From contig CM042145.1 of NCBI GenBank assembly GCA_023376005.1, positions 64,021,457 to 64,085,456 on the forward strand: a DNA stretch of 64,000 nt, given 5' to 3'. This DNA is from Doryteuthis pealeii. Lineage: Eukaryota > Mollusca > Cephalopoda > Myopsida > Loliginidae. Of the stretch, positions 1-12,067 are shown piece after piece. The notes beneath the pieces are model-generated. The model searched no databases and was not told the DNA's origin. It saw nothing but the letters and a program-made list of their open reading frames with translations. The number at the start of each line of letters is the position of its first letter. Positions within the stretch are counted from its first letter, which is position 1. A program made the translations under genes and the position numbers.

Positions 1-363
1 GGACATGTTATTTTTTCTCAGAGCTCATATATATTATTTTAAGCACAAATAAAAATACCTTGAAGGACAGACAGACACTAATCTTCCATCTCTCCTCTTC
101 AGACGCTCAGATCAGACTCTGACGTCCGCCTGCTCCAGAAACTTAGGCAAAACTCCCCGACTTTTCACTCTCTCTTTCACTGTTGTCACTGACTTGACCA
201 ATCAAAAACCAACAGGTCAGCCTTTCAAACGTCATTCTAAATTCTAGTTAAATCTTGGGGTTTTTCCACATCTCATTATTTTAAAACTTTCCAAATGCTT
301 TCTCGTTCTGTTTATTGATCATATGATTTGCGTCTGGTAAATATTGCGCCATTCTTTTTGTAG

Positions 364-505
364 TACCTCTGCAATTGTTTGAAGAGAGGGAGCATCTCCT
401 AAAAGTATTCCATAGTGGCAAGATCATGGACTCTTGTGGATCACGAGATGATATTTTCATTTATGAAAATGAGACACTGTGCCAGAGTGTGATCATCAAA
501 ATAAG
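364..505 (+). CDS. Candidate coding exon (segment A copy)
   Basis: Matches the exon candidate described at 43,841-43,982, with the same TTTTTGTAG acceptor, 46 open codons and GTACGC donor. It is a redundant copy, useful because it confirms that the frame is intact in two separate readings. Confidence 0.4.
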
Positions 506-517
506 GTACGCCTAATA

Positions 518-1123
518 TTTTAGTTTAGTTTGTTTTGTTTTACGGCATATCAACCTCAGTGGGTCATTTAATGCCGATAAAGTTTGAAATAAATCAATTC
601 TTCATGTATACACCATTTTTTTGTTTATAAACTCATGTTTTCTATTTAACCCATAGATGGAACCCTAACAGGTACTACCACTCCCGGGTCAGAGTGGACC
701 AGGGAGCAATGGATGATGAAGAGGTGCTCACATTCCCCAAACCTCCAAAACTGGAACCTCACCATCAGATAGAGTTTAACGTCCATTCCCAGGACATGTA
801 GACCAGAGCCACCGCCTTCTAGCACCCATATGATAAAAAGGGTTGGGGCTTGCCATAGGAGCAATAGGGTTGGGAAAATCATATAGGTGATAGGGTTTTG
901 ACGTGACCAGCCGATTGATCGGAGGGGCCTCTCCGACCGCCCGTCTAGCCCAAGATAGGGCCAAAGTGGAGTATTGCATGTCATGGACTGCTCATCCACC
1001 TGGGCTCTATCCTTAAGCATCACGGGTCGCCACCCACGGCCAACAGGTGGCCCCTTTGGGTGAGTCTCACCCCTCTGCAGAGGTGCAGTCGGTGCATTCT
1101 AACGCCCCAGCCGACAGGGCAGT
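518..1123 (+). repeat. E3 repeat (copy of 44,005-44,603)
   Basis: Young E3 copy running from the GTTTTACGGCATATCAACCT end to the CCGACAGGGCAG end. Short open frames in it on the - strand are within-repeat frames, not genes. Confidence 0.85.
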
Positions 1124-1265
1124 AATATTTTAGGTTTATTTGTTCCTAGTTCCTTTAACCGTAGAAGTTTCCTCGCAGTACCAAAGGATTAGATTATTAT
1201 TGTGTGGATACTGGATACCGTGCATAAGACCTGTCAGGAGTGATGACCGATAGAGTCCGTTGGAT

Positions 1266-1316
<51 letters not shown>

Positions 1317-1500
1317 TAGGAATCCGCACTGTCCCCACGATCTTATCATGCTATATACCTCTTCCATATCGAGAAATATAAATGGCGAAAGAAGACAGAG
1401 AATGAGAGGATGGGCTCTTACTTTTCTGCTTGTCTACTTCGTCGGCCACCATCTTTTATTTTAAATTGAAAAAGATCACTAAGTAGGCCTGAGCCTATTC
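1124..1500 (+). repeat. LINE-D-like tail and (GA)n tract (copy of 44,604-44,985)
   Basis: Contains the ACTGGATACCGTGCATAAG motif shared with LINE-D tails, then (GA)n at about 1,268-1,312. The RERERE open frame here is a microsatellite translation. Confidence 0.6.
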
Positions 1501-1770
1501 TAGTAGTGACCACCCGAAACGGATATTTAAGAGGTTTGAATTTTCAGTTTGCCTTCTCCAAGAATAGTTGCCTAACCAGGGTTAAAGAGCCCGGTCTGCC
1601 CTAGTATTTACCCATAGCTGGAGGGAGAATAGTTGGATTCATACCTTTCCCAAGGGTATTAGCGCTATGTGAACTGTGGCTTCGTCCAGGATTTGAACTC
1701 GGGTCGACGGGTTCCATTTCCCACGACTCTAACCAGTACACCACGCGCCTCCCTAGTACACCATGCGCCT
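1500..1770 (-). repeat. SINE-1 (copy of 44,985-45,250)
   Basis: tRNA-derived SINE in reverse orientation. The box B-like region reads GAACTCGGGTCGACGG on + and the head lies near 1,740-1,770 with a short duplicated box A-like block. Confidence 0.8.
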
Positions 1771-2015
1771 ACCTTCCTTTAGGCTTTCTTTCTGTGGATT
1801 GATTTCTGTGGGTGTCTCCAGGAAATCTTTTGACGAGGTTTTCACTGAAAATATGATTTGATAATGCATAGGTTGTGGTATGTGCAGAACTCAAGGAAAG
1901 GTTGTCCATTCTCATTAATTCTATCAAGAAAATCATCATGATAACCCAAGCAAGATGGCCAGGACTCTTCCATTAAAGTCACCAAGAAGGTAAAGTTGAT
2001 CTTGTTTGGGGATGT
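1770..2015 (-). pseudogene. LINE-A endonuclease fragment (segment A copy)
   Basis: Reverse-strand reading contains the LLGDFNG endonuclease block and a WRHP block, as at 45,250-45,492. Redundant copy. Confidence 0.65.
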
Positions 2016-2017
2016 TT

Positions 2018-3600
2018 TTTTACAGTAAGCTCAAGCGCATCATAAAAAATGATCAGGCCACTGGCACCAGTTGGACCTGATCATAACACAGTGCTCGCCC
2101 TCAGAAGTGTCCTCCAAACTCGTAGCTTTCTCAGTGCAGACTGTGACTCAGACCAATCCCTCGTCTGCTGTAGAGACAAACTCCAAATGAAAAAATTCCA
2201 CAGATCCAAAATCAAATTGACACCCTCGTGTGGATAGTGCCAAAGCAGTTTACCCAACCAAAGCTGCTGCCTTCCTCTGTGCCCTAGAGGAGTCTCTCCA
2301 TAACTTACCACCGTGTTGCTCTGCCCAGTAATATTGGGATGGCCTACGGAACCCATCCATAACACGGCCTGGCAGTTTTTGGCAAAAGAGTGCGTAGGTC
2401 TAATGATTGGTTCGAAGCCAATGTCTCTGTATTGACACCAATCTTGAAGAAAAAATATCGCTCCATTAATTACAAATCTCTGCTGAATGACAGACTTTAC
2501 ATGCCTTAGAGCGTCAGGAAGAAACTACAACAAACTGCCACGTTCTTCTGTGCTAACAGTTACAGGCTACAGCTTGCAGCGCATTCAATCATCTGCTGAG
2601 CCGGTAATATCAAAGGGCATGTACGACGGCATAAAAGAGGGGCGCTTGGACCTTCACATCGCAAAAATTGCTCCTTGAGAATTGAGAAATGTTAAAATAT
2701 TGATCTAAACAACTTGATCGCTGGGTAGAACATTACTCAAAATTTTACGCAGCGACAACACCGTTTCTGATGCAGCCCTCCGTCATGTAGACCGACAACC
2801 AATAGCAGAAGAGGCTAGATACGGAACCTACCACTGAAGAACTTTGCATACTACTTCATAGACTAACCTGGGCAAATCACCTGGCAGCGAGGGAATTACA
2901 GCTGAAATTCTAAAGTTTGGGAAGCCCATTTTTCCTAGACAAACTCTACAAGCTCCTCTGCCTTATGCTGGAGTGAAGGGTTATCCCACAAGACACGAAG
3001 AACTCTGTATAAGGAGAGACAGGAGTGATTGCTAATAACTACCTGGTATATCTCTACTCAGCATTACAGGTAAACTCTTTGCTAGAGTGCACTAAATAGA
3101 CTCCAGATTCTCGGAGAGAAGACTTACCCTGAACCACAGGCCGGCCTCAGAGCAGGAAGGTCCACTACTGACCATGATCTCCTCTCTGAGGTAGCTTCAA
3201 GAGAAATGTAGAGAACAGAGAGGACCACTCTCCATAGCATTTATTGACCTCACAAAAGCTTTCGACCTTGTACGTAGGAGTGTCTCCTCCAGCTGATTGA
3301 ACGTATAGGCTGTCCCCCAAAAACTCTTCCGCATCCTTCAGTCCCTTCACACTGACATGCAAGGCATATTTCAGTTTGATGTCTCTTTTCCCTCCTTCTG
3401 TGCCAAGCTTTTGGTAAAGCAACAGAAGGAGTCTACCTTCATACAAGGACAGATGGTAACCTGTTCAATTCTTAGCCGTCCTAAAAGCCCAAACAAAGGT
3501 CAGACCATTTTTCATTCGGACATGCTATTTACTGATGACGCAGCAGTGGTAGCACACTCTCAGGAGCACCTGGCAAACACTCATGGACCAGGGACTAGGT
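2018..3600 (+). pseudogene. LINE-A reverse transcriptase fragment (segment A copy)
   Basis: Same decayed LINE RT as 45,493-47,091. The FIDLTKAFDLV block (motif A) lies near 3,240-3,275 and the FTDDAAVVAHS block (motif C) near 3,530-3,560. Frames are broken by stops and by additional indels relative to D. Confidence 0.85.
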
Positions 3601-4110
3601 GTGTCAAAAAAGTATTGAGATTGAAGCTGTATTTACCAAGATTGGAATGAATAATAAATGTAACGTTAATTTTTTTTATTCGAATACAAGGTGTCAAAAA
3701 GTACAGATTAAAGCTGTATTTACCATCCATAGAAATGGAAGAATGAATGGAACGTTAATTTTTCAGAATACAATGTGTGTCAGAAAGACTGAAAATCTCG
3801 ATGGTCTTTTGACACACCTTGTATTAGAAAGACTAACGAAATTAAATAAGAACACATATAAAAGATTACTTATTCTAATGTTATTTTAATTGATTTCTAT
3901 ATAAAACTTATTTGCTTTTAATTACATTTAAGAATGACATGATAAAATCAGTAACTGCAAATAATTATTTCTGAAACCCAGTTTTGTTAAAATAATTATG
4001 CAAATTATTCACATCATATTACTATGTAAATCCTTATTCTTAGAAATATATAACACATATTCAGGATTCTAAATGCATTAATAATATGGCAGTTTTGCGG
4101 CAAGCCTAAC
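3598..4110 (+). mobile_element. TIR-like tandem insert and AT-rich flank in LINE-A (segment A copy)
   Basis: Same insert as 47,090-47,595: repeats starting GGTGTGTCAAAA, ending with GACACACCTTGTATT, followed by about 280 bp of AT-rich sequence. Confidence 0.7.
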
Positions 4111-4111
4111 C

Positions 4112-4493
4112 AGCTAGACTTTAGACGATGGGCGATGGAACCAAAATCATCCTTTCCATCACCATCAATAACTACACCCTTTGAAAGCCGTAAACACTTT
4201 CACCTACATTGAGTTCCAACATCCACGACAACCTTTCACTGATACTGAACTCCAGTTGCCGGATCGGAAAAGCTGCCTCAACTTTTGGGAAGCTCACAGC
4301 GAGAGTTGTGGGACAACAGCAAGCTCCCTGCCCGTACAAAGGTACAAGTGTATAGGAACATGTGTTATCAGCACCCTCATGTATGGAAGTGAAACATGGA
4401 CCCAGCACTCCCACCAAGAGCAGCAGATAAATAGCTACTACCTTCGCTGCCTTTGACGTATAGTGGGCATCCCCTGGAGGGAACAGGAAGACT
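4112..4493 (+). pseudogene. LINE-A C-terminal fragment (segment A copy, cut by turn 1)
   Basis: Frames resemble the LINE carboxyl region at 47,600-47,973. The sequence is cut by the fold-back junction. Confidence 0.75.
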
Positions 4494-4610
4494 ATCATCC
4501 ATCCGGCGGGCATAGAGGACGACCGCTGTCGCCTCAGTAGAGAACACAAGCTGGGGAGTTGAGCTATCTCTTGAACTGCTGTGTTAGTCTTCCCTGTCCT
4601 CCAGGTGATT
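4440..4610. repeat. Turn 1: head-to-head junction with about 90-bp unpaired spacer
   Basis: Forward LINE sequence stops at about 4,493, equivalent to D 47,973. It resumes in reverse complement from the equivalent of D 48,062. About 90 bp of the locus therefore occurs in one orientation only, forming the loop of a palindrome with arms of about 4.5 kb. Confidence 0.88.
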
Positions 4611-4980
4611 GCCCACTTATACGGTCAAAGGCAGCGAAGGTAGTAGCTATTTATCTGTGCTCTGGGTGGAGTGCTGGGTCCATGTTAAACTTCCAACATT
4701 GAGGGTGCTGATAACACATGTCCATACCACTTGTACCTTTGTACGGGCAGGGAGCTTCTGTTTGTCCCACACTCTCGCTGTGCAGCTTCCCAAAAAGTTA
4801 GCAGCTTTTCCGATCCGGCAACTGAGTTCAGTATCAAGTGAAAGGTTGGTCGGTGAATGTGACTCAATGTAGCGTGAAAGTGTTTACGGCTTTCAAGGCG
4901 TGTATGTAGTATTGATTGGTGATGGAAGGTGATTTGGTTCCATCGCCCATTCGTTCTTAAAGTCTTAGCTTTGGTTAGGC
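4494..4980 (-). pseudogene. LINE-A C-terminal fragment (segment B copy)
   Basis: Reverse complement of D 47,590-48,062. It pairs with segment A across turn 1. Confidence 0.75.
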
Positions 4981-4984
4981 TTGC

Positions 4985-5510
4985 CGCAAAACCTGCCCAT
5001 ATTATTTAATGCATTAGATCCTGAAATATTGGTTATATATTCTAAGAAATAAATTTACATAGTAATTATGATGTGAATAATTTGCATAATTATTTTAACA
5101 AAACGGTTTCAGAAATAATTATTTGCAGTACTGATTTTATCATGTCATCTTAAATGTCATTAAAAGCCAAATAAGTTTATATAGAAATCAAATTAAATAC
5201 ATTAGAATAAAGTAATTCTTTTTTATATGTGTTCTTATTAATTTCATTTATCTTTCTATACAAGGTGTGTACAACAAGACCATCGGGGGGGGTGATTTAG
5301 TACTTTCTGACACACATTGTATTCTGAAAAATTACGTCTCCATTCATTCTTCATTCTATGATGGGTAAAATACAGCTTTAAATCTGTACTTTTGACACCT
5401 TCGTACTTTTCTTATAAAAAAAATTAACGTTACATTTTATTATTCATTCCAATTTTTTTTTTTTCTGGAAATACAGACTTCAATCTCAATACTTTTTGAC
5501 ACACCAGTCC
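4985..5510 (-). mobile_element. TIR-like insert in LINE-A (segment B copy)
   Basis: AT-rich flank followed by the TIR-like block (from about 5,258), as at 47,090-47,595 in reverse. It contains additional G and T homopolymer noise. Confidence 0.65.
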
Positions 5511-7118
5511 CTGGGGTCCATGGTGTTTGCAGGTGCTCCTGAGAGTGGTGCTTACCGACTCTTGCGTCATCAGTAAATAGCATTGTCCAGAATGAAAAAT
5601 GGTCTGACCCTTTTGTTTGGGCTTTCTTAGACGGCCCTAAGATTGAAACAGGTTACCATCTGTCCTTGTTATTTGAAGGTAAGACTCCTTCTGTTGCTTT
5701 TACAAAAGCTTGGCACAGAAGGAGGGAAAGAGACCCATCAACTGAAAATATGCCTTGCATGTCCAGTGGTGATGAAGGGACTGAAGGATCGGAAAGTTTT
5801 TTGGGGACAGCACTATACGTTCAATCAGCTGGAGGAGGACCACTTCCTACGTACAAGGTCGAAAGCTTTTGTGAGGTCAATAAATGCTATGGGAGAGTGG
5901 TCCTCTCTGTTCTCTGACATTTCTCTTGAAAGCTACCCTCAAGAGGAGATCATGTCAAGTAGTGGACCTTCCTGCCTCTGAGCGGCCGGCCTGTGGTTCA
6001 GGGTAAGTCTTCTCTCCGAGAATCTGAGTCTATTAGTGCAACTTCTAGCCAAAGCAGTTTACCTGTAATGCTGAGTAGAGATATTACCACGTAGTTATTA
6101 CAATCACTCCTGTCTCTTCCTTATAAGATTCTTCGTGTCTTGTGGGATAACCCCTTTCACTCCAGCATTAGGCAGAGGAGCTTGTGAGTTTGTCTAGGAA
6201 AATGGCTTCCCAAACTAAAAGGAAATTTCAGCTGTAATTCCCTCGCTGCAGGTGATTTGCCGCAGTTAGTCTATGAAGTAGTATGCAAAGTTCTTCAGTG
6301 GTGGTTCCGTATCTAGCTCTTCTGCTATTGCGTTGTCGGTCTACATGACGGAGGGCTGCATAGAAACGGTCGTTGTCGCTGGCGTAAAATTTGAGTAATG
6401 TTCTACCCAGCGATCAAGTTGTTTTCAGATCAATATTTTAACATTTCTCAATTCTCAAGGAGCATTTTGCGATGTGAAGGTCCAAGCGCCTCTTTTATGC
6501 CGTCGTACATGCCTTTGATATTACCGGGACTCAGCAGAAAATGATTGAATGCGGCTGCAAGCTGTAGGCCTGCTAACTGTTAGCCACAGAGACGGTGCAG
6601 TTTGTTTTGTAGTTTCTCCTTGACGCTCTAAGGCATGTAAAGTCTTGTCATCAGCAGAGATTTGTAGATTACATGAAGCCGATATTTTTTCTCCAAGATT
6701 TGTGTCAATACAGAAGGACTTGGCTTCGAACCCAATCATTAGACCTTACGCACTCTTTTGCCAAAAAACTGCCAGGGCCGTGTTATTGGATGGTGTCGTA
6801 GGCCATCCAATATTACTGGGGCAGTAGGCAACACGGTTGGTAAGTTATGAGAGGACTCCTTCTAGGGCACAGAGGAAGGCAGCAGCTTTGGGGGTAAACT
6901 GCCTTGGCCACTATCCACACGAGGGTGGTCAATTTGATTTGGATCTGTGGAAATTTTTTTCATTTGGATTGTCTCCTACAGCAGACGAGGGATTGGTCTG
7001 GTCACAGTCTGCACTGAGAAAGCTACGAGTTGGAGGACACTTCTGAGGGCGCGAGCACTTGTGTTATGATCAGGTCCAACTGGTGCCAGTGGCCTGATCA
7101 TTTTTTATTGATGCGCTT
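5510..7118 (-). pseudogene. LINE-A reverse transcriptase fragment (segment B copy)
   Basis: Reverse complement of D 45,493-47,091. Plus-strand ORFs here are shadows. Confidence 0.82.
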
Positions 7119-7378
7119 AGCTTACTGTAAAAAACATCCCCAAACAAGATCAACTTTACCTTCTTGCGTGACTTTAATGGAAGAGTCCTGGCCACTTGCT
7201 TGGCGTTATCATGATGATTTTTCTTGATAGAATAATGAGAATGGACAACCTTTCCTTGAGTTACTGCCACATACCACAACCTATGCATTTCAACTCATAT
7301 TTTCAGTGAAAACCTCGTCAAAAGATTTTCTGGAGACACCCACAGAAATCAATCCACAGAAGAAAGCCTAAAAAGGAA
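7118..7378 (+). pseudogene. LINE-A endonuclease fragment (segment B copy)
   Basis: Reverse complement of D 45,250-45,492. The EN frames now read on the + strand. Confidence 0.62.
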
Positions 7379-7379
7379 G

Positions 7380-7690
7380 GTAGGCGCCATGGTGTACTAG
7401 GAGGCGCGTGGTTGTACTGGTTAGAGTCTGGGAAATGGACCCGTCGACCCGAGTTCAAATCCTGGGACGAAGCCCACCAGTTCACATTAGACGCTAATAC
7501 CCTTGGGAAGCGTATGAATCCAACTATTCTCCCTCCAGCTATGGGTAAATACTAGGGCAGACCGGGCTCTTTCGAACCCTGTTAGGCAACTATTCTTGGA
7601 GAAGGCAAACTAAAATTCAAACTTCTTAAATATCCGTTTCGGGTGGTCACTACTAGAATAGGCTCAGGGCCTACTTAGTTGATCTTTTCA
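7380..7690 (+). repeat. SINE-1 (segment B copy of 44,985-45,250)
   Basis: GGCGCGTGG head, GAGTTCAAATCCTGG box B, then the TATGAATCCAACTATTCTCC body. Redundant copy. Confidence 0.8.
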
Positions 7691-7855
7691 ATTTTAAAAT
7701 AAAAAGATGGTGGCCGACGAAGTAGTACAAGCAGAAAAGTTAAGAGCCCATCCTATCATTCTCTGTCTTTCTTTCGCCATTTAATCACCCTTCTCGATTA
7801 TGGAAGATGTATATAGAGTGATAAGAATCGTGGGGACAGTCGGATTCCTATGGAC

Positions 7856-7860
7856 TCTCT

Positions 7861-7892
<32 letters not shown>

Positions 7893-7912
7893 CTCTCTTT
7901 CTCTATCAACGG
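7856..7912. repeat. (CT)n microsatellite
   Basis: Reverse complement of the (GA)n at 44,743-44,794. Tract lengths differ between copies. Confidence 0.95.
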
Positions 7913-8061
7913 ACTCTATCGGTCAATCACTCCTGACAGGTCTTATGCACGGTATCCAGTATCCACACAATAATTAATCTAATCCTTTGGTTACTGCGAG
8001 GAAACTTCTACGGTAAAGGAACTAGGAACAAATAAACCTAAAAATATTTACTGCCCTGTCG

Positions 8062-8660
8062 GCCTGGGCGTTAGAATGCACCGACTGCACCTCTGCAGAG
8101 GGGTGAGACTCATCCCAAAGGGCACCTGTTGGCCGTGGGTGGCGACCCGTTGATGCTTAAGGATAGAGCCCAGGTGGATGAGCAGTCCATGACATGCAAT
8201 ACTCCACTTTGGCCCTATCTTGGGCTAGACGGCGCGTTCGGAGAGGGCCCCTCCGATCAATCGGCTGGTCACGTCAAACCCTATCACCTATATGATTTTC
8301 CAACCCATTCGCTCCTATTTGGCAAGCCCCCAAACCCCTTTTTATCATATGGGTGCTAGAAGGCGGGTGCGCTGCTGGTTTACATGTCCTGGGAATGACG
8401 TTAAACTCTATCTGATGGTGAGGTTCCAGTTTTGGAGGTTTGGGGAATGTGGAGCACCTCTTCATCACATTGCTCCCTGGTCCACTCTGACCCGGAGTGG
8501 TAGTACCTGTAGCGGTTCCATCTATGGGTTAAAATAGAAAACATGAGTTTATAAACAAAAAAATGGTTGTATACATGAAGAATTGATTTATTCTCAAAAC
8601 TTTATCGGGCATTAAAATGACCCACTGAGGTTGATATGCCGTAAAAACAAAACAAACTAA
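8062..8660 (-). repeat. E3 repeat (segment B copy of 44,005-44,603)
   Basis: Begins with the CCCTGTCGG end and finishes with AAACAAAACAAACTAAAC. Redundant copy. Confidence 0.83.
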
Positions 8661-8681
8661 ACTAAAATCAATTAGGCGTAC

Positions 8682-8826
8682 CCTTATTTTTTGATGATCA
8701 CACTCTGGCACAGTTCTCATTTTCATAAATGGAAAATATCATCTCGTGATCCACAAGAGTCCATGATCTTGCCATATGGAATACTTTTAGGAGATGCTCC
8801 CTCTCTTCAAACAATTGCAGCAGTAC
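8682..8826 (-). CDS. Candidate coding exon (segment B copy)
   Basis: Reverse-strand equivalent of 43,841-43,982, with several one-base differences that break the frame. Redundant copy. Confidence 0.3.
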
Positions 8827-9210
8827 TACAAAAGAATGGCGCAATATTTACCAGACGCAAATCATATATGACTCAATAAACAGAACGAGAAAGCATTTGG
8901 AAAGTTAAAATAATGAGATGTGGAAAAAACCCCAAGATTTAACTAGAATTTAGAATGACGATTGAAAGGCTGACCTTGTTGGTTTTTGATTGGTCAAGTC
9001 AGTGACAACAGTGAAAGATAGAGTGAAAAGTCGGGGAGTTTTGCCTAAGTTTCATGGGAGCAGGCGGACGTCAGAGTTGATCTGAGCGTCTGAAGAGGAG
9101 AGATGGAAAGATTAGTGTCTGTCTGTCCTTCAAGGTATTTTTATTTGTTGCTTAAAATAATATATATGAGCTCTGAGAAAAAAATAACATGTCCTGTGTT
9201 CCTTATTAAG

Positions 9211-9365
9211 AACTGCAAATGGACGCCAATACATCCCAAGTAATTTTCAGACTCAAAGAACAGAGAAAATATCAGGCCAACAACAGATCCAGAATACGAG
9301 CAAAACCTTCCCAGAATATCAGAGACCCAAACAGATCCAGCCCTGGAAATAATTAGAACAGTATA
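9211..9365 (+). CDS. Divergent candidate exon (segment B copy)
   Basis: Equivalent of the - strand ORF at 43,306-43,452. The CCTTATTAAG acceptor is followed by an ATG at about 9,219 and a hydrophilic frame rich in R, N, Q and S. One extra G relative to D changes the last residues. Confidence 0.3.
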
Positions 9366-9774
9366 AGATAAGTACAGAGACTTCATACTCTTTCAATTAG
9401 TGCCGAATCACATATCGAAATTTAATGACCATACTTACACACTAGGGTAAGTCGATTTTCACTTTTGAAAAATATCAGATTGTCCATCTATGCGAAAGTT
9501 GTGTTGTGTTAGTTATACTGAATACTGATACCAAATTTTAGATCTTTTACTTGCACCATTGTTTGAGGAAATAGCATTATTAAATGCACTGAAAATCCCA
9601 CGTTTTAGCAAAATTTAGCCTAGAAAATTGCGTTTAGAAAATTAACCGTTTTTTCATTTAAATAAAAAATATTATTTTATTTTATCAAAATGAAAACGAA
9701 TTATATATTATAAACAGAATTCAAATAAAAAATGTGCCCCTCCATCACCACCTCTGATATGTGCTTTTATACCC

Positions 9775-9965
9775 CATTAATTAAGCTGTAATAGACGACC
9801 TGATGACCAGTTCTGTACGGTTACTGGATGCCGTGCAGGGGACCTCCCGGAGGCAATGATTGATAGGAACATTGGGGAGAGATTTTCAGGATATACGTGG
9901 TACTAGCCCACATGATATGATGATGATGATGATGATTGATGATGATGATGATGATGATGATGCAT
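9775..9965 (+). repeat. LINE-D 3' tail with (GAT)n (segment B copy)
   Basis: Reverse complement of D 42,719-42,905. TTACTGGATGCCGTGCAGGG leads into a (GAT)n tract at about 9,918-9,962. Confidence 0.7.
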
Positions 9966-10010
9966 ACTCAGAGCTTGCTAATACATCATCCCAAAGAGAT
10001 GGCTCGCTAG

Positions 10011-10040
10011 CTCGCTAGATAGATAGATAGATAGAATAAT
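10011..10040. repeat. (TAGA)n microsatellite
   Basis: Equivalent of the (TATC)n at 42,640-42,669. Confidence 0.9.
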
Positions 10041-10199
10041 AGATATGGAACATTGAATCTAAATTATTAATCAACTAAATAGATGCAAGTATTATACTGA
10101 ATATTAAAAAAAAATTATCCATACATTTCCCATTTTGGTCGGATCAAATGTTATTGAAATAATTGATTTTTTTTATTTTTAAGCTAATGAGAAACCATT

Positions 10200-10805
10200 A
10201 AAAGACCGCCCTGTCGGCTGGGGCGTTAGAATGCACCGACTGCACCTCTGCAGAGGGTAAGACTCCCCCAATGGGGCCACCTGTTGGCCGTGGGTGGCGA
10301 CCCATGATGCTAAGGATAAAGCCCAGGTGGATGAGCAATTCATGACATGCAATACTCCACTTTTGGCCCTATCTTGGGCTAGACGGGCGGTCGGAGAGGC
10401 CACCTCCGATCAATCGGGCTGGTCACGTCAAAACCTATCACCTATATGATTTTCCCAAACCCTATTGCCCTTATGGCAAGCCCCAACCCCTTTTTATCAT
10501 ATGGGTGCTAGAAGCGGTGGCTGTTGGTCTACATGTCCTGGAATGACGTTAAACTCTATTCTGATGGTGAGGTTTCCAGTTTTTGGAGGTTTGGGGAATG
10601 TGAGCACCCCTTCATCATCATTGCTCCCTGGTCCACTCTGACTCGGAGTGTAGTACCTGTTAAGGTCCCATCTATGGGTTAAATAGAAAAATGTATTAAT
10701 AAAAAATTGTATTATCCATTAAGAATTGATTTATTTCAAAACTTTATCGGCATTAAATGACCAACTGAGGTTGATATGCCGTAAAACAAACCCAAACCAA
10801 ACCAA
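10200..10805 (-). repeat. E3 repeat, young (segment B copy of 41,866-42,482)
   Basis: Runs from the CCGCCCTGTCGG end to the ACCAAACC tail. Redundant copy. Confidence 0.85.
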
Positions 10806-11345
10806 ACCATTAAAAGGAATAAGAATGTCTCAGTCTCTATTAGATAAACTGATTCGAGTTCAGCCCTGTCAGATGGGGCTTTTGTATACACAAACTGCAC
10901 CTCTGCAGAAGGATAACACTCCTCCCCTCTGAGTCAATTTGTTTAGCTGTGGAAGGCGACCTTTGATGCTTAAGGATGTAACACTGGTGTCTGAGCAGTC
11001 TATGACATGCAACACTCCCTTTTTATCATATATGTGCTAGAAGGGGTGACTGAGGGTCTTTTATTGTCTTCGGTATAATTGTTAAACTCTATCTGATGAG
11101 CTCTGGAATGTTGAGTTACCCCTTTATTTAAATTACTCCCAGGTCCACTCTCACATAACTAGTGGTACTTACCTACTGCTAGGTTCTATCTATGAGTTCA
11201 ATAGAACAAAATGAGTTTTAAAAAGTGTGTTAAAAAGTTTGTTTTTTTTAATTGAGTACCCATCAAGAATGAATAAAACAAAATGTCTTTGGCATAAAAT
11301 GACCCAATGAGTTAAAATGCCGTAAAATCAACAACCCCAACCAAC
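10806..11345 (-). repeat. E3 repeat, old diverged copy (segment B)
   Basis: Equivalent of 41,331-41,865. It shares CTCTGCAGAAGGAT, GATGCTTAAGGATG and TTTTATCATATATGTGC blocks with E3, with many substitutions and small deletions. Confidence 0.75.
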
Positions 11346-11540
11346 AACCGATTCGAATTAGTTTAAGGGTATTTTATGAAGGCTTTTTCAATTCTATAAT
11401 AAAATATCAACTGAATTCTTTTGACGATTAACATTTTCAAATATTCAATCATTCCTAAATGTCATTATTTTGTCTGAAAATAACCAATTATTCCAGATAT
11501 TGCTGGAAAATCTTAGCAGCCTAACTCTCTCCTCTTCTCT

Positions 11541-11596
<56 letters not shown>

Positions 11597-11764
11597 CTCA
11601 TATTACTTTCATTTCTTGAGTTTTTGTAGAAATTCTTAACTACAATTTTAAAAGAGAATTTTGATATATGAAAGGATTGTTATCATAAACATATGTAATG
11701 TAAACTGCACCCAAGAATACCACACACACACACACACAACACACACACACCACACAAACGTACA

Positions 11765-11802
<38 letters not shown>

Positions 11803-12036
11803 GTAATATATATATATGTATATCATATATTATATATATCCTTGAATGCACTGCATATGTATATGCATGTAAATACATCGAAGTTAATATGCATGTATAT
11901 CTAAAGCTATACTCACCTATGTGTATATACCAAAACAAATGCACAAATTCTGTTATTATCTACCAACTCATATATATTTATATATATAGGCATATATATA
12001 AACAAATAGACATAAATATGTATATATTATATATAT

Positions 12037-12067
<31 letters not shown>

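Larger units (their letters stand above)
1..4493 (+). repeat. Segment A: forward copy of 43,477-47,973
   Basis: Base 1 onward matches the sequence from 43,477 onward in the same order and orientation: candidate exon, E3 repeat, (GA)n, SINE-1, inverted LINE endonuclease piece, LINE RT and TIR-like insert. Differences seen by eye are mostly single-base gains and losses, which look like sequencing noise more than divergence. The segment ends at a head-to-head turn near 4,493. Confidence 0.93.

Noticed and set aside
1240..1464. ORF with a long RERERE run (also 44,718-44,948)
   Set aside because: Translation of a (GA)n microsatellite.
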